Origin: Paraspadella gotoi
Lineage: Eukaryota > Chaetognatha
Assembly: GCA_051294375.1 (NCBI GenBank)
Contig: JBJCIZ010000028.1
Span: 1,770,542 to 1,834,541, forward strand
Reading direction: 5' to 3'
DNA: 64,000 bases
A program made the translations under genes and the position numbers. Positions 31,261 through 41,223 of this stretch are shown one piece after another (the first letter of the stretch is position 1; the number at the start of each line of letters is the position of its first letter). The notes below the pieces were generated by a model. It saw only the letters and a program-made list of their open reading frames with translations, made no database searches and was not told the origin of the DNA.

Positions 31261-33177
31261 TTGGGACTAGAAACGGGATCCACAGCAGAACCCGTCCAGG
31301 CAGATCTAACCGGCGAAAAGCCTGTGCTCAGAAAAGTGAGAAAAGATCACATCCCCGCCACAACGATCGTACATCACAAGCCAACGGAGGAGGAAATCAA
31401 GGCAGTCGAGGAGGCCCGACAAAATAGGCGCCAAAAACATGACGCCCGTGGAAAAGAGGCTTTCCTGAAACCCTTCAAGGACGTAGACCCATCACTTCAG
31501 GATAAGGCTCACCTAGTCNNNNNNNNNNTGTGGGAATTTCGCGACGTCTTTGGAGAAACTATAAGCGACTGCAAAGAAGGTTTTCTTAATTACAAGGTGG
31601 ACCTTGGATATACAACGGATGACTTACCCAAACCAAGGTTCGCCAACCAAGGCCCCGTCAAAAAGGCTGCCCTGAAAAGATATCTCGAGGTATATGAGAA
31701 AGCCGGCATTGTGTCAAGCACAAAAAATGAGGCTTACTCCAACGCATTCCTTATTAAGAAACCGGGCCACATCGCTGAAGGTCAAGACGAAATGAATGAT
31801 GAGACTTTTGCAAAACAATGGCGACTCATCTGCGACCTTTCCTCCGTCAACAACAACATCTCAACTTACGCCACGGAGCCACAAACAATCGCTTCAATCT
31901 TAGAACAATATAAGCCACACGAGCTGCAATGCTCCGTTGACATCTTAGCTTGTTTCCACCAGGTCAACCTGACCGAGCGCTGCAAACCAGTCACGACCTT
32001 TGCAGGAGCAGGCCACAACTGGTGGATGAATAAGTTGCCGATGGGGGGCGTCAACAGCGTGAATGTGCTCCAAGCAATCCTGGATGAAATCTTCCACGAC
32101 CTGGGAACTGATGTAAAAAGTTTTTTGGTTTATGTGGACGACCTCATACTCACGGCCAAGTCACCCGAAGACATGGCGCAGAGACTCCGGGACCTACTGC
32201 AAAGATGCCGAGACGAAAACGTCGTCCTCAAGTGGACAAAAAGCGTCCTCCTCAGAAAAGAGGACATCAAGATATTAGGCTTCAGCATCTCCAAAAGCAG
32301 ACTCCTCCCGCAAAAAGAAAAACTGCAAGCGGTCGAATTGAAGCTAAAGACCCTCAAGACACAAAAAGAGCTAAGAGCTATGTTGGCCTCATTAAACTAT
32401 TACAGATGCTTCACGCATCGATTCTCATACATCGCACAACCTCTCCACGCCTTAACCTTACTGGAAAAAAAAGATTTCAAACTCTCCAAGAAACACATCG
32501 AGATGCTCCAGACCCTCGTCGACGAAATCAAAGCATGCCCAGGATTGAACTTTCTAAACGACGCCAGGATAAGAAATGGATCCTACAGAATCTACGCGGA
32601 CGCCAGTACGAGTGCCATGGGTGGACTTATCACCGCCACGGCCGACGGCGTTGAATATCCGTTGTCATTCCACTCCAAATCGTTTCCCGAGGAATATCGG
32701 ATTAAACACATCAACATCCTAGAGACCCTCGCCTTTAACATGATGGCACGAAAGTTCAAGGGTTACACATGTGGCAGAAGGGTAACATTGGTCACCGATT
32801 CTCAATATTTCAAGAGAATAATGGATCTACAGCATGACCGACAACAAATGCTACCGACAAACGTCTTGAGGTGGATCACAGAAATAAAACAGGAATGTCA
32901 ACCAAAAGAAATCATCCTCGTAAAAAGCGAAGACAACCCGGCTGACTTTTTGACACGCTTCACAGAACAAGGCCAAGTCACACCCCTGGACACCCCTTTC
33001 TTTCCTGCTGGCTTTGATGTTGATGGCGAATATGAGCCAGGTTTTGCAGAAAACCCTGTTTATGATTACGTGACCCCTGAGCACCTGGACCTGATAACAG
33101 GTCACGCCCCTACCCTTGCACTAATGGCTCAAACATTAGGAGAAGAAGCAAAATCATTTAGGACAAAATTTTTTTGA
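31261..33177 (+). pseudogene. pol: Reverse transcriptase and RNase H region
   Basis: One long frame of 638 codons. RT motifs appear in order: SVDILACFHQVNL near residue 224 (first catalytic Asp), LPMGGVNSVNV near 258, YVDDLIL near 290 (catalytic Asp pair) and ILGFSIS near 337. RNase H follows with YADAST near 444, a Glu in ILETLAF near 487, VTDSQYF near 512 and NPADFLTR near 558. These supply the usual D-E-D-D set, so both active sites look intact. A 10-N gap lies near residue 87. The frame ends at a TGA inside a run of seven T (33169-33175). The neighbouring frame continues the protein, pointing to a one-base indel or a frameshift site. Confidence 0.9.
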
Positions 33178-33181
33178 ATTT

Positions 33182-34090
33182 GTGCGACAAAAAGTTCACA
33201 TCAATCAAGGCAACATCGAGAAACTGTACGGGAAACCAAAGACAAAAGATGTAGACACCTTTGTCAGAACAATCTCCGCCAAGGATTGGAGCTTAGGTCA
33301 TCCCGAGTTAGAAATGCTAAGTGAGATGACAGGCATCACGATCGTAATGATGGAAGAGGACTCGGCACGGGAAACGGGTTGCAAATTCGAGAGGATATAT
33401 GGACCTACTGACCACGATGGACGAATAAAAATATTTCGAACCATCACAGGACAGGTCAGCCTCGTCAGCAACGAAAACCCGACATGCCCACTCCGCCCGG
33501 CCAAGCAAGGACCAATCCAAACAATCAATGTGGCGAGTCTAAAGAAACCAGAGTGCAGGGGAAGGCCCAGAAGGCAAAATGCCACAAGTCACCACTGGGA
33601 AGCGCTGCCAGAAGATCTAATTCATGTGCAAATGCCAGACCCACCAAAGAATCCACAAACGTCACCTCCGCCATCCACGTCGACCCACTCAACCTCAGTG
33701 GAGACCATCCAATCAAAATGGCCTGGAGCAAAGGAAGAGTTAATGATCGACAGTACACTTGAGGCAGATGTCGACGTTTCAACAGAGGAGATAGCGGAAG
33801 AAGCAGCAAACCCCAATCAAAAAGAAATAAGGCTTATGCCTTTAACAGCACTTGTTAAGCAATGGCAACAAGAGAATGAACTGTTCAAAACTGTAATAGA
33901 AGCCCTGCAACAAGATGACCGCGAAAGTGCCGAGAAAATGCTAAACCAAAAGATGCAAAAAAGAAAAACCCTAACTGAGAGATACCTCACGAACATCCTC
34001 ACCGACCTCAATGTCACGGAAAATGGAATCCTCATACGGTTACAAGCCGAAACCCGACAACAAAATTTGTTGTCCCGCCCGAGAAAATAG
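33182..34090 (+). pseudogene. OTU-like domain between RNase H and integrase
   Basis: Just past the frame break the protein reads FEFVRQKVHINQGNIEKLYG, then AKDWSLGHPELEMLSEMTGI and GRIKIFRTITGQVSLV. This is the order of an OTU cysteine-protease fold: the helix with RQ-V, then W-G...EL..L, then the strand leading to the catalytic His. At the place of the Asp-Gly-x-Cys nucleophile motif, upstream in the RT frame near 33100, GHAP is read. At the His position Gln is read. The domain looks catalytically dead, or it is a divergent fold. The C-terminal 150 residues are an acidic, coiled-coil-like linker to integrase. The frame is open for 303 codons without an ATG start. Confidence 0.55.
34063..34069 (+). 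promoter_or_regulatory. Possible -1 ribosomal slippage heptamer
   Basis: AAATTTG is read as A AAT TTG in the upstream frame and fits the X XXY YYZ pattern. Shifting by -1 joins exactly the integrase frame. G at the last place is not favoured, and no clear downstream stem was found. It could be a chance site at an indel. Confidence 0.3.
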
Positions 34091-35112
34091 TCAAACAAAT
34101 ACATCAACACTATGGTCACCCAGGTCGCGACCGCACGGCTTTTATATCAGCCCAATACGTCTCAGCACCAGGTTTATCAACGGCCGCGGCAAAATGCGTA
34201 AGAAACTGCGACAACTGCGCAAAAGCTACTGACGCACAAAAAAATAACGAAACACCCTCCGCCCCAAACTTAGCCATCACCCCTTGGGAATCATTAAGCA
34301 TTGACGTAATGCACCTGCCCTCGGTAGCTGGCTTTAACTACGCCCTGGTTGCATCCGACAATGCATCTGCGTACACATGGGCTATCCCCCTACGCCGCGC
34401 AGATGCCGAAACAATTGTGAAAGCTCTCGACGAAAGAATTTTTCTCCAACACGGTTCTTACATGGAAGTTAACTTCGATGGCGCAACGCAGTTAAATGGG
34501 AAAGCAATGAACTCCATACTGAACTTGCTTGACACGGTGGGGAGAAGGGTCCTGGTCGGAAGGAAGGACAGCAACAGGGCTGAAAGGGATATCGGCCGAA
34601 TACGCCAAGCCCTGCGCAAAGCTGTGGAAGACCAACCAAGAAAATGGCTGGATCAACTTCCCCACCTGATGCTGCTCCTAAATGCCACTCCAATCATCGG
34701 ATGGAAGACAGACATGTCTCCCCATGAAATCCAATTTGGCCACAGACCAAGGATCGTTGAAGCCGCTGATGACTTCACAAAAAGGAACCTCGTCGATTTC
34801 ATTCGGAAAAGGGCCGACAGACAAGAACAGGCCCAAACAAGATTAGCAGATCAGAGAAACAAACTGTACAAACAATCGTCGAGAGGAAATCCATACAAAA
34901 AGACGGCCGAAATCAAAATCGGAGACTTGGTCCTTGCCCGACGCGACCTCATCATGACCGGAACTGCAACGACCGAGAATAAAGTGAAGAGGATTTACTC
35001 TGGCCCACACAAAGTTGTACAACGAGACGGAAACCACTATGTCGTCTCGATCGCCGGCCAGAACTTAAGATACCACAGACGACGACTCAAACAACACGCA
35101 ACGAACGGATAA
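34072..35112 (+). pseudogene. Integrase region
   Basis: The frame opens near 34072, without an ATG until 34309, and ends at a stop at 35112. It starts with an HHCC zinc-binding domain: IHQHYGHPG followed by CVRNCDNCAKA. The catalytic core has Asp in SIDVMHLP (34303), Asp in NFDGATQ (34477) and Glu in NRAERDIG (34582), with 34 residues between the last two. The end has a typical C-terminal module (GPHKVV, then YVVSI and HRRRLKQ). Integrase would insert the cDNA into the host genome. All key residues are present, so this part is young or conserved. A 100-N gap begins one base after the stop. Confidence 0.9.
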
Positions 35113-35213
35113 ANNNNNNNNNNNNNNNNNNNNNNNNNNNNNNNNNNNNNNNNNNNNNNNNNNNNNNNNNNNNNNNNNNNNNNNNNNNNNNNNNNNNNNN
35201 NNNNNNNNNNNNN

Positions 35214-36140
35214 GTAAACGACTTTCCAAAGTAAGACTTGAGACTGAAGTCCAAAGACGATACTTCGTTTAAAGACTTCATGGTAACACAGAGAAAGAGC
35301 TACCACTATTTCCGTAAAATTAGGAGGCAAAGCGAGGGTAAGTGCTCAATTGGCAAGGCAAAAGTAAAGACTTACTGTTAACGGCAAAGAAAAAGTCACG
35401 ACTCAATGGCATGTTAAAAAAAAGGAACCATTTACCTTTGAATATATGGAAAGTTTAAGCCGATCATCCGGAAAATAAACCGATCGAGAAAAGAAAACTT
35501 TTTTCCTCTCTCTTTCCTCTTTTCTGCTTCCGCGCGCCACCTCGAGGGGAAATTTTTGAAGCTGAATTCTAAGAGACTGACTGACTGACTATCTGAAAAT
35601 AAAATTTAGTGACGTTCGTTTTCGTTTTGTGATTTTTTTAGTAGGAAGAGGAATTTTCGTGAGAAGGTTTTTCGTTCGCGGCAAAGTCATTTACACGTTA
35701 TTGTAAAAGTTAAGCGACTCACATATTGTTCTTTGTTGTTCTTTTTTCCCCTTTGTTCTTTTTTTTATGTCTTTCTTTATTTCGATCTTTTTCTATTTCT
35801 GGTTTTCTCCCTAAATGCGTTTCTTTTCTTCTTTCTTTTTTTCTCTTTTTTCTTTTATATTTTTTATTCTCTCTCTTTCGTTTTTCCGTCTTAATTTCTC
35901 TTTCTTTCTTTTTTTTTCTTCACTTCTTTTATTCTTTTTCTTTCATTTTATGTCTTTTTTTTATCTCTCTGTCCTTTTCACTATCTTTCTTTCTTCATTA
36001 AAAAAAGAAAAAACTCCTTCAAGCAAGCACTCACGCACACTCACTCACACACACATAAAAAAAAAGGAAGGAAAAAAAAAAAAGGTTTCCTCTTCTCGAA
36101 TTCTTCTGCTTTTCGCGTTTGAGTTAATTACATCCTCGAC
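35214..36140. other. No gene seen; CT- and T-rich tract
   Basis: 35214-35700 has no recognisable feature. From 35726 to 36000 the top strand is almost pure pyrimidine, and Phe/Leu/Ser frames there are composition artefacts. Confidence 0.5.
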
Positions 36141-36144
36141 CTTG

Positions 36145-36240
36145 CGCTGCCGCCCCCCACTCTCTTCCCCCCCCCACACCTCTCCTCCCCCCCACATTTC
36201 CCAAAATCTTAAAACCCAACCTCCCCCCCTCAACAACTCG
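36145..36240 (+). other. C-rich tract
   Basis: Several runs of five to nine C are separated by short A/T words. Such DNA can fold into an i-motif. Confidence 0.6.
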
Positions 36241-36353
36241 TGAGTAACGATGCGCTTGCGCGTGAATAATCCATTAGCGCCATTAATTCTTACTACGATT
36301 TCCGTCTATGATTTTCTTTTTTTCTTTTTCTTTTTTTTTTTTCTTTTTTTTTG

Positions 36354-36405
36354 CGGGGAGGGGGTAGGGGGTAAGGGAGGCCCGGGGAGGCCCGGGGAGG
36401 GCCGT
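36354..36405 (+). other. G-quadruplex motif
   Basis: GGGGAGGGGGTAGGGGG is followed by TAAGGGAGG and two CCCGGGGAGG units. Four G runs of three or more with loops of one to three bases satisfy the usual G4 rule. Confidence 0.8.
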
Positions 36406-36932
36406 TTAACGGGGGTTAAATCGAGTTAAGGGGCAGAGAAGTTGCGACGGAGTTAGTTTTTATTTATGATTCATGAAATCAGAACCGATGACTTTTTTAT
36501 TTATTTTATTTTTAATTTATTTATTTTTTTTTTTAAATTGCCGCAAATTTAAAGTGAAATGACGAATGAAAAAAAAAAAGACCGGGTAAAACTGGGGATA
36601 TTTTGATTGGATGAAAAATTCAGCCAATCAGATCCTCGTGTAATCGATGTGCGGAGGCGCGAAGTTCCGGTCAGCGACTTCGTTAATTAAATATTAAATT
36701 TATTGCCTTTTTTATTATGTGTTTTCGCGTTAGTTTTTCTCGTTTTGCTTTTATAATTTAAAAAAAGTTTGTTTTTTTTTTTCAACGGTCGTTTCATACC
36801 TAAAATACTTTTTTATACCTTTAAAAAGGCACGAAAAACGAAAAGCAAAAAAAATATTACTTTTTCCCTCGCCAGCGTTTATTTTCTGACGGAGCTTTGT
36901 GGGTCTGAGTGATGAAACATGGAGCGCATGAG

Positions 36933-36979
<47 letters not shown>

Positions 36980-37347
36980 TTCTCTTTTTAGTGGTCCGCA
37001 TTTCCGTTTCGTATTGGGATTTTTCTTATTTTTTTCAGAAAACAAAACTTTGTTGAAAAAGGGTTTTTTTTCGCGTCAGTCAAGTTGCGGAAAAGATTGG
37101 AAAAAATAATGGAACTGAAATGAAGAAGATGGTAAAAATACGGTGTTGAAGGAGGGAAGATGGTAAAAATAACGGAGTCGTAGGAAGGAATATGGTAAAC
37201 AAGGCCACTAAAACGAGAAAGCAAAATAGAGAAGATGGCTAATAGTAGAAAGTAGTATGTTATAAAATCTATAAATATTGAATAGTAAAACAAATAATTT
37301 TTTTATAATCATAAGTTAACAAAAATAAATACAGTAGGTTAACATAA
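36406..37347. other. No gene seen; includes (GA)n at 36936-36975
   Basis: About 20 GA repeats lie in otherwise AT-rich DNA. No coding region can be supported. Confidence 0.5.
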
Positions 37348-37988
37348 AGAAACAAGTTTGAGCAAACAATGTCGGATCTGCCTACGATAATTAATTAATT
37401 AATTAATTAATCGATTAATTAATTAATTAATTAATTTTAATATGTAATAATTAATTTTAAATTTATATTCACTTATCATCATCGATGTCCTTAAAATTGG
37501 GTTAGGGACAGTTATTAAATATTTTTTGTTTGCATTTTATCAAAACAAACAAATATCCTTTATTTTATTTTATGTCTCCTTGTCTCTCTCACTCTCACTC
37601 TCTCTCTCTCTCTCTTTTTATGCAATTGCGACGATCTTTATGCTTTTAAGATTTTTTTTAACTTGCATCATTTTTTCACATTAATTAATTAATTAATTAA
37701 CTAATTAATTAATTAAACATTTATTAGTAATCATTAATATTAAAGATTCAAGTATATGTGACTTATGTTTTTTCCATCTAAACTCATTTCCACTGGCACA
37801 ATTCCGTCAAAACTTTATATAATTATTATATATTAATAAATATTTAAAAGCTTCAGTGCAACAACCCAATGAACTAAATCAAAAAGTTACATTGAAAATC
37901 GATTTAGTAGTAAAAGGGAAAAAAAATTTTAAAGAGAACTAGGAGTTAGAAAAAAGTGTTCAATTTTGGCCCGCCTTACTAGATATTA
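37348..37988 (+). repeat. Family B repeat, apparently full length
   Basis: Runs from GTTTGAGCAAACAATGTCGG to CGCCTTACTAGATATTAG with every module in order. The modules are an (ATTA)n palindromic run, GTTAGGACAGTT, (CT)n, TTGCGACGATCTTTATGC, TAACTTGCATCA, a second (ATTA)n, a family A-like head, and a tail with AAGCTTCAGTGCAAC. No coding frame. Confidence 0.8.
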
Positions 37989-38547
37989 GGGCCGGAACAG
38001 GATTGAAAACTTGAAGTTCTCTCAAATGGTTAATGGTTAATGGTTAAGCGACTATTAATAATATGAAAATGAAATAATTTTTAAAATTTTGCTTATCAAT
38101 TTTTTTATAGATTCTGATAGAGCTTTAAAGTTAGATAAAGGTTATTAATACAACTTTTTTTTGTTTTATTTATGAAAAATTAAAAAAATAAAATTCCGCC
38201 AATAATGATGATGATGATAATTTTTTTAAGGTTTTTTTGATTTTTAACTAATTTATTGTCAAAATTTGAAAAAATTATAGTACTAACTTTCATTTAACTT
38301 CTTAAGCTCTACAAGAACCCTGTTAAATATTTCCGTGTTTCAAGTTTCCCAAAAATCGTTGCTCTTTTTGCCTAAAACGTTTACTATATATCTAAGTGAA
38401 GAAACTTACCTTTGTGAGAGAAAGTAAGAATTATATTAGTAGTTCTCAAGCTTTACGAGCGTGAAGCAGGTTTGTTTTAATGTTTCTTTACTTGATTTAA
38501 TTTTATATTAAGGTTTTTATTAATTCGTTTATATTATCTTTTTATAG
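37989..38547. other. No gene seen
   Basis: AT-rich. It has a short match to the segment at 23080-23200 (CCAATAATGATGATGATGATA), so it is probably repeat-derived. Confidence 0.45.
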
Positions 38548-38622
38548 TCCAGCGTTCAATTCCGTTCCATGCGTTTCTATGTCGTTCAATGCCGTTCAAT
38601 GCCTTTCAATGCCGTTCAATGC
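38548..38622 (+). repeat. 10-bp minisatellite GTTCAATGCC
   Basis: About seven imperfect copies. Confidence 0.8.
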
Positions 38623-38689
38623 CGTTTGTATCTCAATTGCTTCTACATTTGGTTGATTAACAATGTAAATTACTTCGGACATTATTTCG

Positions 38690-38702
38690 GACTCTCTCTC
38701 TT

Positions 38703-38753
<51 letters not shown>

Positions 38754-38832
38754 AATTGCAACGATCCTTATGCTCATTTTTCTGCTCTCTCTCTCTCTTT
38801 GCAATTGCGACGATCCTATGCTCATTTTTCTG

Positions 38833-38900
<68 letters not shown>
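38690..38900 (+). repeat. (CT)n blocks with GCAATTGC spacers
   Basis: Same arrangement as 23530-23775. The two long CT runs are separated by GCAATTGCAACGATCC and GCAATTGCGACGATCC. Confidence 0.9.
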
Positions 38901-38904
<4 letters not shown>

Positions 38905-38913
38905 TAATAAAGA

Positions 38914-39690
38914 TTCAAGTAAATGTAACTTATGTTTTTTTCCATTTAAACTCATTTCCACTGGCACAATTCCGTCAAAACTTTATATCTAGCTTCTCCA
39001 CACAACTTTCCTACCCGCTCACAAAATTTCATCTCAATCTATTATGGGTTAAATAAGTAAAAAGATTCAAGTAAATGTGACTCATATTTTTTTCATTTAA
39101 ACTCATTTCCACTCGTACGTTTCCACCGAAACTTTATATCAAGCATCGTTACACATTTTTCTACCCACACAAAAATTTGAACTCAATCTATCCATCCAAT
39201 TATGATTAATTAGAGTACTTATTGGTTAAAATAATTAAAAATTATTTTAGTAAATGCGACTTATGTTTTTTCCTCTTAAACTCACACGATTCCGTCGAAA
39301 CTTTATATCCAGCTTTATCACACACTTTCCTACCCACACACAAAATTTCTTTCCAATCCAACCAGCCAATCACGAGTTATTGGAGCTTTTTGCTAAGGTG
39401 GGACGGATGGACGGATTTATTGACTGATTAATTAATTGTTGATTAATTAATTAACTAATTGATTAATTAACTGATTAATTATTTGATTTATTAATACATC
39501 CTGCATATACATTTAATATAAAAGGAAAAAGAATCCTAATCAATTAGTGAAACAGGTTTTTTGTTTTTTTCCATTTAAACTCATTTCCACTCAAAAGATT
39601 CCATCGAAACTTGGTTTCCTGTTCAATCACACACTTTTCTACTCACATACAAAATTCCAGGTCAATCGATAATTAAGTGGTAATAAGCTA
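38914..39690 (+). repeat. Family A dispersed repeat
   Basis: Three head modules, GGTGGGACGGATGGACGG, an ATTA-rich run, then a fourth head module at 39560. The last part merges into GGTCAACTTG words related to the 18-bp minisatellite. Confidence 0.8.
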
Positions 39691-41159
39691 ACTTGTTCAA
39701 CTTGCATAATTTAATCAACTTGCATAATTTGGTCAACTTGTGGATGGCACCATATATTGGAAGTTAGCGCTCGTGCGTCGACAATTGTTTTTCTGCTTTG
39801 TGGTAAGAGTTAGTATTAACCAACTTGCTTGGTTAGTTCAATAAAAGCAACCTTAATAAATAATCAAAGCATATAGATATTCAACTGCTTTTTGCCTTCA
39901 AGCAATTAGAATATCTATATGAGTAAACAATAATCAAATTAATTATTTAATTAATTAATAACCAATTAAAATAATAAAACAGTAATAAAGATACTAAATT
40001 AAAATTGATAACCGGAGAGATTCAAAGTAGGTTGTTAATTATTAGTTATCTCTGTAAATCAGATTTTAAGCTAGGTAAAAACACAACAAGTTAAATCAGC
40101 TGATTGTTAATGAATGGAACTGAAACAGATTGATCATTTGTTTCGGGAAACAAAAGATAAAATAAGTAATTTGTTTTAAACTAATAAAGTCTTTAATCAA
40201 AGTTTTGTAAAAGGTAAAAATAACTATTGGAGTTGACCAATCTTTGTGATGAAGTATTCGGGGATGAGATATCTCGAGATCGAATCCACATCCCCCCCAG
40301 ACGGAAACATAATAGTTTACGGAACACGTTTGGGCTTATTAAAGGTAAGTACTACTAGTCTGAATACTTTAACTAATATATACATAATATATATATAAAA
40401 TTGTAAAAAAAATGTTTTAATTCACTTCAAATCTAATAAACGACGTATTACGGCGTTATAGTTGGGCTTGGTTTGAAGTGTTTATCATTTTTATATGAAA
40501 AGTTTGATGGCCTTGGGCGCAAGAAATATTCCCTCGGTGGGCGTGGCCGTTGACACACTTCCTCTGTTGGCGTTGGGGCCGACAATGGCGCTGGTGAAAT
40601 AGGGGGAGCGCCGAAAGTGAGTGAGGGTGCGGCGACCGTGCCCTCGGGGGCATGATTCTTCTCTTTGGTAGGATGGATACTATTACTACAGACGAGGGTA
40701 AAAAATCAAAAGTGGGGATATATTAAATCTTGTTTAGATGTCTTTACTTTCATTTTAGATTGGCAAGTAAATAACACAAATTAATTATACGTCGTGATTA
40801 GCGAGTTTTCGATCATGTGTTCAGTTCGACTGAAACATGAAATTTGCCCTCCTCCGCGAGATCGCAGATCCTGTTCATTTGTTGAATATGCGCCAAAAAA
40901 CTTTAAAGCGGGATTAATTGCGAATCTTCCAAAATACGTGAAAATAATATTTTGCTTCGAAAATCTTTCTTCTTCGGGGGGAAAAATACTTATTTTTTGG
41001 ACAATTTCTTATATTACATTAAATAATAATAAGACTTTCTGATATACATATTCGTTAACAGTGTAAATCTGACTTTTTGTAATAATGTAAAAATTTGAAA
41101 ATTATTTTTTCCGTATATTTATGTTTTTGCGCCGTGCGCAGTCTTTCTATTTTATTTCA
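39691..41159. other. No gene established; upstream region of the hAT-like gene
   Basis: Holds a hairpin with 12-bp arms ATATAGATATTC and GAATATCTATAT at 39868-39918, and a GC-richer patch at 40440-40680. A polypyrimidine tract ending TTTATTTCAG at about 41160 looks like a splice acceptor, so a 5' untranslated exon of the next gene may lie here. Confidence 0.4.
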
Positions 41160-41223
41160 GGTACGTTTTAAGAAGTAGTCGTAGCGTAGGCATAGTGGGC
41201 GGGTTCGTTGGCCAAGGATCGTC

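Larger units (their letters stand above)
27926..35112 (+). mobile_element. Ty3/gypsy-type LTR retrotransposon, decayed, 3' LTR not seen
   Basis: The order is LTR, primer-binding site, gag, aspartic protease, reverse transcriptase, RNase H, an OTU-like region, integrase. RNase H directly after RT and integrase last place it with Ty3/gypsy-like elements rather than copia. Four N gaps lie in or just beyond it. Reading frames are broken within the gag N-terminus, between protease and RT, between RNase H and the OTU-like part, and before integrase. After the integrase stop comes a 100-N gap, and no second LTR is found on the far side. An LTR copy on the minus strand (45845-46246) and a gag fragment (56167-56580) show that the family is repeated. 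Confidence 0.9.

Noticed and set aside
35214-35600. 3' LTR of the retrotransposon after the integrase gap
   Set aside because: None of the LTR words (GAATGAAACCCGG, TTCCGGAAGAGG, AATAAATTCG) is present on the right side of the gap.
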